Part shown: positions 10,620-22,400 of the stretch, one piece after another
Position numbering within the stretch: the stretch's first letter is position 1
Layout: every line of letters begins with the position of its first letter
Assembly: GCF_030052815.1 (NCBI RefSeq)
Contig: NC_079499.1
Location: forward strand, 72,369,760-72,433,759
Length of the DNA stretch: 64,000 bases
Source of the DNA: Hevea brasiliensis
Taxonomy: Eukaryota > Streptophyta > Magnoliopsida > Malpighiales > Euphorbiaceae
Reading direction: 5' to 3'
The notes under the pieces: generated by a model
Database searches by the model: none
What the model saw: only the letters and a program-made list of their open reading frames with translations
What the model was told of the DNA's origin: nothing
Program-made: the position numbers and the translations under genes

Positions 10620-11610
10620 TTTTATCAGAAAATTAACTGCATAAAATAACCAGATTAATTAGTAAATGTATCATGTAATTAACCAAAATGATTATGGTCT
10701 TTTAATCAAATTGGTCCTCCCACTAACTTAGCGAATCCTACACTTCCAAAGTAGAAAACGGAAATCCTAGTTGGCTGGATTTCTAGTGGGTGATTGAATT
10801 CTTATAATTCTATTGATCATCCTCAGGTACATCCATTATTGGAATTACAATAAACTATAAGTGAGCAACTCCTTGCCCATCACATCTCATGTGAGGTTCA
10901 TTCCTTTACCTAGCCCCTAATGCTCAAAATCTCAGGTACATCCATTATTGACTTATCTTGCATTAGTTAAGTTGATCCCATTGAGCCAGTAATTATGCAA
11001 ATAATTTTAATGTCCTCAGGTACATCCAATATTGGCCACCAAACCATTTACATATTTACAACATCTCATGCTTAACAATTATTCTTAAGAAAATCTCTTA
11101 AATTAATTGCATCTCATGCAACTATTTAAAATTTCTTAAAATAATTGCCCCAATGGAGGGCTTATGTTATAATTACTTTAATTATACCATTTCCAACTTA
11201 ATCATTTGTTTGGAAGATTTTATAGCCATCCTAATTACTATTAAGGTCTCACTTTGCACATTATCCATTTAGCATGCATATATCATATAATTGCATACAT
11301 TCCCATACATCTCATGCATTCATGGATAAGCAGTAAATATGGTATGATCATGGACTTTCTAAGGGATTCAATTCTGAGCCACCAAGAATTGAATTAGGGC
11401 ATTCCTAGGTGCATTTCATTCATTCATTTTACAAGAGTTGCTGAAGGAGTACATAATCAACACTTGATATTGAATTCCTCCCACTGGTCCCACCAATGCT
11501 CTTGACCTCCTTGAACTTCTTGCAATCCAATATTACATAGTAATCCTTGGCATACCAAGGCGAATTTACAAAAACTTAAATAAATGAAATTACAACCCAA
11601 AAATATTACA
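10620..11610 (-). other. C1 5' leader (non-coding) with three copies of a 20-bp motif
   Basis: Corresponds to C2 20290-21269. CCTCAGGTACATCCATTATTG or close variants occur at 10821-10842, 10931-10950 and 11014-11035. They are in the same order and orientation relative to gag as in C2. No open frame. The leader stops at 11610, about 0.7 kb before the expected 5' LTR. Confidence 0.75.
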
Positions 11611-11611
11611 A
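11609..11611. other. Duplication junction 1 (C1 leader to A gag)
   Basis: Left of this point the sequence follows the copia leader (compare C2 about 20285, reversed). Right of it the sequence follows A from 2747 onward. Two A bases are shared by both parents. The offset between the two copies is about 8,866 bp. Confidence 0.85.
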
Positions 11612-12530
11612 ATTTGTGGCATCCGGCAGTACAATGGAGAGAGTTTGTATGAGTATTGGGAACGATTTAAGAAACTGTGTGCAAGAAGTAGCTATTGATT
11701 CAGTATTTCTATGAGGGATTTCTACCAATGGACCGCAGTATGATAGATGTTGCTAGTGGAGGAGCTTTGTTTGATCAGACACCAAAAGAAGTAAGGAGGT
11801 TGATTGTTAACATGGCAGCAAACTCTCAATAGTTCGGAATGAGAATGGATCACACACCTAAGAAGGTTAATGAGGTAAGTACATCTAACCTTGAGAAACA
11901 GATTTCTGATTTAACTTCTTTGGTGAGGCAGTTGGCTGTAGGGAAAATGCAAACAGTTATGGTATGTGGGATTTTTTCGGGTTTGGGTCATGCTATTGAC
12001 ATGTGTCCTATATTATAAGAGGATGAATCAATGCAACATGTTAATGCAGTAGGAAACTATGGATAGCCACAATGCAGGTATGATACCTTTTCTAGTACTT
12101 ATAATCCAGGATGGCGAGATCATCCTAATTTGAGTTATGGGAATCAACCGATGCAAAACCAATACCAGCAGCAGAGACAAGTGAATCTACCACCTTCACC
12201 TCCCTCAAATCAAGGTATGTCACTTGATGAAATTGTTAAGCCTTTGGCTAACAATACCCAACAGTTTCAATAGGAGACCAAAAATAGCATTCAAAATATA
12301 GAGAGGCAGATTGGTCAGTTAGCTTCATCTGTGTGTAAGCTGAAAGCTCAAGGTTCTGGAAGGCTTCCATCACTAACAGTCATGAACCCTAGAGAAAATG
12401 CAAGTGCTATACTATTACGGAGTAGGAAAGAAGTTGATAATCAGACTCCGCATGAGTCAATGAAAAAGAAGAAGTAAGGAGCAATAGAGTCTGAAGTTCC
12501 TAAAATTAAGGTAAATACTAAACCTAAACT
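11611..12530 (+). pseudogene. gag: Copy of A gag, C-terminal part
   Basis: Same as A 2747-3660. It starts inside the capsid core (GIRQYNGESLYEYWERFKK) and contains the same in-frame stops. It has no start codon of its own and is not expected to make a protein. Confidence 0.85.
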
Positions 12531-13183
12531 GAAAGGTTAGTAATTCTGTTCTTCCTCCATTCCCATGCAGGTTAGCTAAGACTAAGAAATAAGAACAAGA
12601 GAAAGAAATTTTGGAGACTTTCAGGAATGTGGAGGTTAATATACCTTTACTTGATGTGACCAAACAAATCCCCAGGTATGCTAAATTCCTTAAGGAATTA
12701 TGCACTACAAAGTGCAAGTTGAGGAATAATAAGAATATCAGTGTGGGGGAAAATGTGTTAGCATTAATTCAGCAAAAATTACCCCCTAACTGTAAGGATC
12801 TAGGTTCATTTTTTATTCCCTGCAAAATAGGTGATTCTAGATTTGAAGGTGCAATGGTAAATTTAAGAGCATCTATTAATGTCATGTCATATTTAGTTTT
12901 CCAAACTTTGAATTTGGGTCTTTTGAAAGAAACCAGTATCATTATTCAGTTAGCTGATCCTTGTAATGCTTACCCATTGGGAGTAGTTGAGGATGTTTTG
13001 GTGCAGGTTAGAGAATTGATTTTTCCTGCACATTTTTACATTCTAGATATGGAGGATAATGCTCTCACATCAAAGTCAGCTTTGATTTTGTTTGGAAGAC
13101 CTTTCCTAAAACTGCCAAGACAAAAATTGATGTGGATGAGGGTACCTAAACTATGGAGCTTGATGGAGAGACTATTAATTTAA
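12531..13183 (+). pseudogene. Copy of A protease, active site lost
   Basis: Duplicate of 3661-4316. The same Asn-Leu-Arg-Ala-Ser replaces Asp-Leu-Gly-Ala-Ser. A few further substitutions distinguish it (NNKN for NNEN, PPNC for PPKC, VEDVL for VEDLL). Confidence 0.85.
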
Positions 13184-13651
13184 TATCTTTGATGCCATGA
13201 AATATCCTATTGATGATCATTCTGTCTTTTCTTCTGATATTATTGATACATTTGTGCAGGATGTTTTTTAGTTAAGCATGGAGAATGAGTTAGAAAGAAA
13301 ATCACAATTGCATGAATTAGAGGAAATTCACCTTAAAGCTTATGAGAATTCTAGGATCTATAAAGAAAAGACAAAGGCATTCCATGACAAACTAAGGAAG
13401 CAGTTTGTGATTGGGTAAAAAGTTTATTGTATAATTCTATATTGAAGCTGATGCCTAGTAAGTTGTGTTCTCGTTGGGTTGGACCATTTGTTGTTACTAA
13501 TGTGTTTCCTTATGGTGCAGTTGAAATTCAAAGTTTAGGAACTAACAAGGTGTTCAAGGTCAACAGTCATGAACTCAAGCCATTTTATGAGAGGTTTCAG
13601 GAGCATACAGTGGAGGAGCTCAAATTGAGTAATCCAATTTATGTGGATTAA
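13184..13651 (+). pseudogene. Copy of A integrase C-terminal remnant
   Basis: Duplicate of 4317-4784 with the same stop, frameshift and missing pol. The 13427-13651 frame has the same protein sequence as 4560-4784. Confidence 0.85.
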
Positions 13652-13837
13652 GGAGCTTTGCCATATCGAGCTAACGACGATAAACAAAAGCGCTTCTTGG
13701 GAGGCAACCTATGGGTGGCTTGTTAGCCACAATCAGATTTGTTTTCTTTCCCTTATCTTATTTTATTTTCTAGGATATTTGTTTCTTTCTTTTGCATTTG
13801 GGCTTTACATTGGGGACAATGCGAGTTTTAAGTGTGG
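13652..13837 (+). other. Copy of A post-pol spacer
   Basis: Duplicate of 4785-4971, with the ACATTGGGGACAATG marker and ending in the TGTGG target bases at 13833-13837. Confidence 0.8.
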
Positions 13838-15944
13838 TGAAGGAACGGAAGCGTGAAAACACAAGTTTATACCATTGAAATTCAAAATTTTTCACCTAGG
13901 GTCACATGCATCATGCAAGATTTATTTTTATCTATTTGATTTCAATGATAAACAACATATTAAAACTCTTTTAATATGTTTTTGGATCTGTATTTTCCAT
14001 TTAAGATTTTAAAATTAATCAGATTAATTTTAGAACCCTAGATTAAATCAAGAACGATTACACTAACCTCTTGATGTCTGCGCAGTGTCTGCGCCTTTGA
14101 GATTCGTCTTCAGGACACCAGATGTTGTCCCTCTAGCTTGTCCACACCAAGAACACCTATGGCAGCCCTTGAACAGCTTCTAAAGCTTTTTCTATTAATT
14201 AGAAATTCAAGTTCTGCCTTTCAAGAGATTAGAGATGTAAACAGGACACTAGAAATAATTTCTAGTGTTCTTAATTCAAGAGATTGATGGCTAATCTCTT
14301 TGAATTGATGAGAGATGAAGAGAAATAGCTGGAGAGGATCAAAGTGGCATGACAATTGAGAGGAGAGGCTGCTGGTTATGTTTTCTTTTCATAACCACAC
14401 TTAAATAGCTAGGTTAACACATTAAACCCTAGCCACATGTCACCTTTTGATTAGCTCTAGGTTTAAGTGACCCAATCACATTGTGCCAAGTGTCAAACCT
14501 ATATTTAATCTTGATTTTAATCATCTTACATGATTAAAAAAACATTTGGCAAGCTTATGTGTTATGCCATGTGTCACCATCTCATGGTGCCATGTGTCAC
14601 ACTGTGAAATGACCAAAATGCCCCTGTGTCTTAATTTTGAGTTCTTAACCCAAAATAATTATTTTCTTCTTCTAATTAATTTATATCAAATATAAATTAA
14701 TTAATTAATCTCTATTAATTAATTTCTCATCAATTAAATTCATATTTAAACACTTTAAATATAAATTTAATTTATACTACACATCCAATAATCTAGATTT
14801 GGTTTCAAGTCATGCTAGGGACTTTGCAATTTAATTGCAAACCAAATCTATTTAATTAATCAATTAAACTCTTTAATTAATTAATTAAATCATATTTAAA
14901 TAGGTGATAACTTGTGTATGTGTGTGACTTACTAGGCTCATCACTAATTGGCAATGAGACATGATATCAACTCTTAATATCATCAGAACTCTTTCTTACC
15001 ATAAATGATTTCTCTAAATCATTTTATGAACCTCATAGACCATGGTTAACACCTAGCATAGCATGCCATGGCCACCCAATTAGTAATAAGATTTACCTTA
15101 AATGAACCTATAATCATATGTTACCATGCACTAGAATCTCTCGGTTACAAAATCCCAACTCAAGCTGGAGTCATGGTTTATGTCAAACTCCATTTGCTAT
15201 GAATATTATGTTCTCTTTTAATTCCAGTTCTTGATTAAAAGATTTTTCTCATCAGAAACTCTTTTCTGAATAAATCTATCTGTCCTGGCCAGGAACTTGA
15301 AACATCAAGAACAATTAAATGAACATAGGATTTTAACTCTATTTACTTAGAGGAACAGATTCCATCTTGATCAACACCTACCTCCATATATAACTAGCAA
15401 GAGCCAACACATGCCCATATACCCATACATAGTACAAGTATGAAAGCAGTATCAAACTCAAACTACCTATATACAAGATAATTGTGCTATCTCAGGTCTA
15501 AAGATTATATGCACTGATATGATTTATGACAAAACATTGACAAGAGTAAACTCCATGTGCTTGTCATAAGTGTCACTGGTTCGGCCTACTTATCATTTAT
15601 AAGTGCCTATCATATTTGTTATATGGCATGAGACTCACCATTCCATCTTATTTATATCTCATATAAATAACTTGGGAACAAATATGAATACAATCTTTCT
15701 GGATAAGTCATGTCCTTATTATGAAGTATCCTCGATTGTGAACCTATTTATGATACTTTGTACTAGAAACATTGTCACTCATATTCTTAACAACTTAAGA
15801 ATAATATTTCTAACAAAATATCAATGGACCTTTTCTATTACACATAAATATATTATGTAAACGGAAAAGTGGAAATGCCTTTTATTATTAAAAATATGTA
15901 CAAGATACATACTAAATAATATGCTCTAGGGCATACTACTAACA
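13838..15944 (-). repeat. Second copia LTR (reverse), flanked by TGTGG on both sides
   Basis: 2,107 bp, the same LTR as 4972-7069. TGTGG lies on both sides (13833-13837 and 15945-15949), which on its own is the structure of a solo LTR in A. It may be a solo-LTR allele of the C1 insertion or the remaining 5' LTR after a tandem duplication and deletion. About 20-25 differences from the first LTR, many clustered at CAG/CTG sites; at most of these this copy agrees with C2. Confidence 0.9.
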
Positions 15945-15949
15945 TGTGG
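15945..15949. repeat. Target site duplication TGTGG, right side
   Basis: Matches 4967-4971. A reads AGTGTGGGAGAGG once one copy of the duplication and the copia sequence are left out. Confidence 0.85.
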
Positions 15950-16845
15950 GAGAGGAGAAATTTGTTGCTGCAATTTTTGACAGAAAAAAAAAATCGTTCT
16001 CATAAGCTTGATTCATGATTCTATATTAACTCCCTGGGAGAAGTGCTTTGCTTTATCCTTGAAATGACTTTTCTATTTTAGGTTTAATTTTTAAAATTTT
16101 AGGAAAGGTAATAGTAACTGTAATGATGGATTTTCCCTCTTCTCCATACCAGAGAGCAATTTTTTTTCCTGCATAAATCATTTAGGCTTGATTTAATGAT
16201 GAAATGATTAGTTATCTGTGCTTTAAACTAGTGTCATGCATATTTTAGAACTTTGTTTAATTTATCAGGGCACTTTATAATATGTAGATACATAAATTGG
16301 GGGAAATAAAAGGTTAAACTTGAAAATTGCTTCACTATTTTAGTTAAGCAAAGTAACTAGGGGTCTTCATGAATCCCATGTCAATTCTCAGGCCAAAAGC
16401 TAGCTAGGAGATGAGCAAGGTACTTTTCTGAAGGTGACGATTAAAATAAAAAAATAATAATAAAAAAAAGTAACTGTGATGAGAGAGAAGTACCAATTTC
16501 AAATTAAAAAAAAGGGCCATTTCTATTTCCCCTAAGATTTGCAAAGAGCTATAATTGTTATGCCTTGATAAATTAGCCTTGTGTTTTAGTGTGTATTGAT
16601 TTAAAATTTTATGGAACTTTAATTATGTGAGCTTAATTGATTTCAAGCCTTTTATTTTGTGTTGGAGAATTGTTAATATATTGGTATGGCGTTGATGGAA
16701 TTTGTTGTGATGGTTATTACCTTGCTTCTTTTTTCCACTTTTAATCTTTTGTTAGAGAATATTGTGATAGGGTGAAGCTAAGTGAACTTCTAAGTGGTGT
16801 TAATTGAGAGTTGAAGTCACGCTTGAGGACAAGCATGGAATAAGT
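15950..16845 (+). other. Element A 3' non-coding region
   Basis: About 0.9 kb between the pol remnants and the PPT, AT-rich and without convincing frames. It ends with GCTTGAGGACAAGCATGG (about 16821-16838), a conserved run upstream of the PPT in Athila/Tat elements. Confidence 0.7.
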
Positions 16846-16856
16846 GTGAGGGAATT
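16846..16856 (+). other. Element A polypurine tract
   Basis: GTGAGGGAATT directly before the 3' LTR start TGATAAG. It resembles the GTGGGGGAATT PPT of Athila-like elements. Confidence 0.75.
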
Positions 16857-17488
16857 TGATAAGTGCATAATTTATTAATTTTACTCTCATTACATTTAGT
16901 GTTTCTAGTGTGTTTTTATGCATAATTCAGTTGATTAAAGTATATTTATCATTTAGGCATATTTTTAGATAGTTGTTGGAATAATTATGTTAAATGGAGA
17001 AATTTTAAACATTTGTTTTTAGGTGTTTCTAAAGTTATAGGTCTCCAAATTGAGTTCTGTTTAATCCATTAAATAGCTAAGATAGAGCACTACAAATGAT
17101 AAAGAGGGATCAAAGCCCAAATCAGTCTCCTAGGTTAACAAAATGAGCTATGGATCTATTGCAAAATCCCAGACTTAATATGTCACGACCAGTTTCAGTA
17201 TTTATTTTGTATCTGGAGTTTCAAATGTCCAAATAAAGCAAGTCCAAGCCCAATTGAACCTTAAGAGCCACCTCTACAACTTCTATGAAGGGCTAGAAGC
17301 GAGATGAGGCCGTTTTAATTGTAAAAAATGACAATGAAGTCGTCATTATGGGTTGGACTGCCTATCAGAACCAGTATCAGTTTTTGGGCCATAACGTGGG
17401 CTGCAGATCACGAATTTGGGCAAATGAGTACCTGTTGGAAAGCTAAGAAATAGGACTGCAACTTTCGTGAAGAAGGCAGAGGCAGATT
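16857..17488 (+). repeat. Element A 3' LTR, part 1
   Basis: Matches 179-822 of the 5' LTR and includes one of the GGGCCATAACGTGGGCTGCAG modules. It is interrupted by C2; AGATT at 17484-17488 is the target duplication. Confidence 0.9.
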
Positions 17489-19602
17489 TGTTAGTAGTAT
17501 GCCCTAGAGCATATCATTTAGTATGTATCTTGTACATGTTTTTATTAATAAAAGACATTTTCACTTTTCCATTTACATAATATATTTATGTGTAATAAAA
17601 AAGGTCCATTGATATTTTATTAAAAATTCTATTTTTAAGTTGTTAAGAATATGAGTTACAGTATTTCTAGCACAAAGTATCATAAATAGGTTCATAATTG
17701 AGGATACTTCACAATAAGGACAAGACTTATCCAGTAAGATTATATTCATGTTTGTTCCCAAGTTATTTATATGAGATATAAATAAGATCGAATGGTGAGT
17801 CTCATGCCATATAACAAACATGATAGGCATCTATACATGATAAGTAGGCCGAACTAGTGGCACTTATGATAAGCACATGGAGTTTACTCTTGTCAATGCA
17901 TTGTCATAAATCATATCAGTGCATATAATCTTTAGACCTAAAATAACACAGTTATCTTGTATATAGGTGGTTTGAATTTGATACTGCTTTCATACTTGTA
18001 TTGTGTATGGTTATATTGGCATGTGTTGGCTCCTACTAGTTATATATAGAGGTAGGTGTTGATCAAGATGGAATCTGTTCCTCTAAGTAAATAGGGATAA
18101 AATCCTATGTTCATTTAATTATTTTTTATATTTCAAGTTCCTGGCCAGGACAGATAGATTTAATCAGAAAAGAGTTTCTGATGAGAAAATCTTTTTAATT
18201 AAGAACTAGAATTAAAAGAGAACATAATATTTATAGCAAATGGGGTTTGACATAAACCATGACTCCAGCTCGAATTGGGATTTCGTAACAGAAAGATTCT
18301 AGTGCATGGTAACATATAAATATAGGTTCATTTAAGGTAAACCTTATTACTAATTGGGCGACCATGGCATGCTATGCTAGGTATTAACCACGGTCTATGA
18401 GGTGCATAAAATGATTTAGAGAAATCATTTATGGTAAGAAAGAGTTCTGATAATATTAAGAGTCGATATCATATTTCATTGCCAATTAGTGATGAGCCTA
18501 GTAAGTCACATACATACACAAGTAATAACCAACTTAAATATGATTTAATTAATTAATTAAAGAGTTTAATTGATTAATTAAATAGGTTTGATTTGCAATT
18601 AGATTGCAAAGTCCCTAGCATGGCTTGAAACCAAATCTAGGTTATTGGATGTATAGTATAAGTTAAATTTATATTTAAAGTGTTTAAATATGAATTTAAT
18701 TAATAAGAAATTAATTAATAAGAAATTAATTAATAGAGATTAATTAACTAATTTTTATTTGATATAAATTGATTAGAAGAAGTGAAATAATTATTTTGGG
18801 TTGAGAACTCAAAATTAAGACATAGGGGTATTTTTGTCATTTCACAGGGTGACATGTGGCACCATGAGATGGTGACACATGGCACTACACATAAGCTTGC
18901 CAAATGACTTCTAATCATGTAAGATGATTAAAATTAAGATTAAATATAGGTTTGACACTTGGCACAATGTGATTGGGTCAATTAAACCTAGAGCCAATCA
19001 GAAGGTGACATCTGGCTAGGGTTTTAAGTGGTGGCCTAACTATATAAGTGTAAGGATGTAAGAACAAATTACACAAGCTACCATTCTCTCTTTGTGCTGC
19101 CACCCTTAGCTGTCCTCTCCCCTCTTGTTCTTCATCTCTCATCAATTCAAAGAGATTAGCAAACAATCTCTTGAATTAAAAATACTAGAAATTGTTTCTA
19201 GTGTCCTGTTTACATCTATAATCTCTCAAAAAGGCAAAAATTGATTTTGTAATTCATAGAAAAAGCTTTAGAAGCTATTAAAGGGCTACCATAGGTGACC
19301 TTGGTGTGGACAAGCCAGAGGGACAACATCTGGTATCCTAAAGACGCATCCCAAAGGTGCCAAACACACTGTAGTCCATCAAGAGGTTAGTGCAGTTGTT
19401 CTTGATCTAATCTAGGGTTCTATTAATTAATCTGATTAATTCTAAAATCTTAAATGGTAAATGTAGATCCAAAAATTCATTAAAAGAGTTTTAATATGTT
19501 GTTTATCATTGAAATCAAATAGATAAAAATGAATCTTGCATGATGCATGTGACCCTATATGAAAAATTTTGAATTTCAATGATCTAAACTTGTGTTTTTC
19601 AT
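17489..19602 (+). repeat. C2 5' LTR, 3' end truncated
   Basis: Starts TGTTAGTAGTATGCCC. Matches the 3' LTR until CTTGTGTTTTTCAT at about 19602, then departs where the 3' LTR continues with GTTTCCGCTCCTTCA. No tRNA-Met primer site follows. A small deletion at the LTR-leader border has removed the last bases of the LTR and the primer site. Confidence 0.85.
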
Positions 19603-19719
19603 TAAACAATGTGCATGGCTGTTTGGGTATGTTTATGGGATTTGTTCCAAGGCCCATAATTAGGCCCATGACTAATTAAAGTTTTCAATTAGGTGTTTTA
19701 ATCACACAATTAAATTTTA
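19603..19719 (+). other. C2 leader, first part
   Basis: Non-coding sequence between the truncated LTR and the tandem repeats. Contains no recognisable primer site. Confidence 0.5.
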
Positions 19720-20096
19720 ATTCAGATCTGAATTTTAAAAATTATTTGAATGTGATTCAAATCTGAATTTTAAAAGTTATTTGAATGTGATTCAAATCTA
19801 AATTTTTAAAGTTGTTTGAATGTGATTCAAATATGAATTTTTAAAGTTGTTTAAATCATATTCTAATCTAAATTTTTAAAAGTTGTTTGAATGTGATTCA
19901 AATATGAATTTCTAAAAGTTGTTTGAATGTGATTCAAATATGAATTTCTAAAAGTTGTTTGAATATGATTCAAATCTGAATTTTTAAAGTTGTTTGAATG
20001 TGATTCAAATCTGAATTTTTAAATTTATTTGAATGTGATTCAAATCAGAATTTTTACATTTGTTTGAATTATATTCAAATATGGATTTTTAAGTTT
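19720..20096 (+). repeat. Tandem repeats with hairpin cores in the C2 leader
   Basis: About ten to eleven units of 33-38 bp based on TTTGAATGTGATTCAAATCTGAATTTTTAAAGTTG. Each unit contains the inverted repeat ATTTGAAT-GTG-ATTCAAAT, giving a row of evenly spaced potential hairpins. Units differ by a few bases. The region is absent from the C1 fragment, which ends before it. Confidence 0.85.
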
Positions 20097-21269
20097 AATA
20101 TGAGATATTCAATTTAATTTAAGTATGTATCTTTTATTTAATTATTAAATAGTGATGTGTATGATGGATGATCATGGATTATAAAAGACCAATGTAATTG
20201 GATTTATTTCTTCTATGTTTTCTTTGGGTTGTAAATTAATTAATTTATTTTAATTTATTTTTGGGCATGTATCATTAAGGTTGTAATAATTTTGGGTTGT
20301 AATTTCATTTATTTAGTTCTTGTAAATTTGCCTTGGTATGCCAAGGATTACTATGTAATTGGATTGCAAGAAGATCAAGGAGGTCAAGAGCATTGGTGGG
20401 ACCAGTGGGAGGAATTCAAGATCAAGTGTTGATTATGTACTCATTCAGCAACTCTTATAAAATGAATGAATGAAATGCACCTAGGAATGCCCCGATTCAA
20501 TTCTTGGTGGCTCAGAATTGAATCCCTTAGAAAGTTCATGATCATACCATATTTATTATTATCCATGAATGCATGAGATGTATGGGAATGTATGCAATTA
20601 TATGATATATGCATGCTAATTGGATAATGTGCAAAGTGAGACCATAATAGTAGTTAGGACAACCACAAAATCTTCCAAACAAATGATTAAGTTGGATATG
20701 CTATAATTAAAGTAATTATAACATGGGCCCTCCATTGGAGCAATTATTTTAAGAAATTTTAAATAGTTGCATATGATGCAATTAATTTAAGAGATTTTCT
20801 TAAGAATAATTGTTGAGCATAAGATGTTGTAAGTATGTAAATGGTTTGGTGGCCAATTATGGATGTGCCTGAGGACATTAAAATTATTTGCATGTTTATT
20901 GGCTCAATGGGATCAACTTAACTAATGCAAGATAAGTCAATAATAGATGTGCTTGAGATTTGGAGCATTAGGGGCTAGGTAAAGGATTGAACCTCACATA
21001 AGATGTGATAGACAAGGTGTTGCTCACTTATAATTTATTGTTATTTTAATAATGGATGTGCCTGAGGATGATCAATAGGATTATAAAACTTCAATCACCC
21101 ACTAGAAATCCATCCAACTAGGATTTCCATTTTTCTATTTTGGAAGTGTAGGATTCGCTAATTTAGTGGGAGGACCAATTAGATTAAAAGACCATAATCA
21201 TTTTGGTTAATTACATGATACATTTACTAATTAATCTAGTTATTTTTTACAGTTAATTTTCTGATAATA
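20097..21269 (+). other. C2 leader, second part, with three motif copies
   Basis: Corresponds to C1 10620-11610. The motif AATNATGGATGTGCCTGAGG is at 20853-20874, 20939-20958 (diverged) and 21047-21069. No credible frame. Confidence 0.7.
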
Positions 21270-22100
21270 ATGAGCACAGAACAACCACCACCATCCAATA
21301 TCCTTGCAAACATACTTGATCGCAATAGGTTGACAGGACCTAATTTATCTGATTAGCTAAGAAATTTAAAACTTGTTCTAAACCTTGAACATATAGGATA
21401 TGTTCTAGACTCAAATGTTCCTAGTCCCTTACTTCCAGAGGCCACTCAAGAGGAACATGAAACTTTGGACAAGTGGAAGGACCATGATATGAGAGCTAAG
21501 TGTTATATGCTTACTTCCATGAGTAATGAGTTACAGGAGCAGCATGAGAACATGCACAGTGCGAGTGAGATCCTTCTTCACCTACAAGATTTGTATGGTG
21601 AGCACAGCAGGAATGCTAGGTATGAGATATCTAGACAGTTATTCCACATGAGGATGTCTGAGGGACAGAATGTTAGGGATCATGTCCACAAGATGATTCA
21701 GCTGATTGAGCAGCTAGAACATCTTGACTTTAACATGGATTTCCAACTGCAAACGGATTTGATCCTTCAGTCCCTTCCTGAGTCATTTGGTAATTTTGTG
21801 ACAAATTTTCTTATGACTAAACAGGAATGCACCTTGGTTGGTTTACTCAACATGTTGGTTACTGCCCAAAAGAATATGCCAGGCAATAGAGGAAAAAAGG
21901 TAGCTTTGATTGCATCTTCTTCTGCTAGAAAGTCCAACAAGAAGAAGGGCAATAAGAAAAAGAAATCTCAGATTCCTGGTCCTTCCAAGAAAATAGCTAA
22001 ACAGAAAGGGAATACTAAAGCTTATGGAGGCAAAGGAAAGTGTTTCTACCACCAGCAAAATGGGCACTGGAAAAGGAACTGCCCAAAGTGTAGCAAGTAG
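21270..22100 (+). pseudogene. gag: C2 gag with zinc knuckle
   Basis: Starts at ATG 21270 (MSTEQPPPSN). One TAG at 21354-21356 stands where C1-type Gag has Trp; from 21465 to 22100 the frame is open (211 residues). It has the UBN2-type core (MSNELQEQHENMHSASEIL, SLPESFGNFVTNFLMTKQE), a basic linker, and a zinc knuckle near the end: GKCFYHQQNGHWKRNCPKC. There the second Cys of CX2C appears as His (CFYH). The frame ends at TAG 22098-22100. Confidence 0.88.
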
Positions 22101-22400
22101 TAACGGCTTGCACTAACGAGATATTAGACTTCAAGTTGGCAAAAGCTCAACTGTTGAAGCTTTAACCATAGGATCTAAATCTTTATACATGTGTGGACAT
22201 GTTTTGTATTTAAATAAGGTTATGCATGTACCTGATGCCTTTTAAGAACATCATTTCTATATCTAGTTTGACTAGAGATGGTTATGAACTTTAGTTCATA
22301 AATGATATTTGCAATATTTATTTTGGAAATAAATATGTTGGTTCGGGTTATATGCATGATGGACTTTATTATCTAGATAATAATATTAAATACAAATCTA
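22101..22400 (+). pseudogene. C2 protease remnant
   Basis: The aspartic protease active site (DSG/DTG) expected after the zinc knuckle is not found. The tail of the domain is recognisable in shifting frames (EALTIGSKSLYMCGHVLYL and VPDA-KNIISISSLT). A deletion of the active-site part near 22105 fits best. Confidence 0.6.

Larger units (their letters stand above)
4972..11610 (-). mobile_element. Copia element C1 (Ty1/copia), minus strand, cut off in its 5' leader
   Basis: Reading on the minus strand from 11610 down: a leader without its 5' LTR, gag (10619-9919), a damaged zinc-knuckle and protease region, integrase zinc finger and core (9827-9026), reverse transcriptase/RNase H (8945-7181), PPT and 3' LTR (7069-4972). 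The order gag-integrase-RT identifies Ty1/copia. At 11609-11611 the leader joins A gag sequence with about two bases shared. The matching 5' LTR is best explained by the extra LTR at 13838-15944. Confidence 0.85.
11611..13837 (+). repeat. Second copy of element A internal segment (2747-4971)
   Basis: Nearly identical to 2747-4971; by eye about ten differences in 2.2 kb, including 2917/11781 A/G, 3867/12734 and a 1-2 base gap near 4920/13787. It carries the same gag breaks, the same protease active-site changes and the same pol deletion, so all of these predate the copying. It ends at TGTGG and the copia LTR exactly as the first copy does. Confidence 0.92.

Noticed and set aside
19720..20096. 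CRISPR-like array
   Set aside because: The units are directly adjacent with no unique spacers, in a plant retrotransposon leader.
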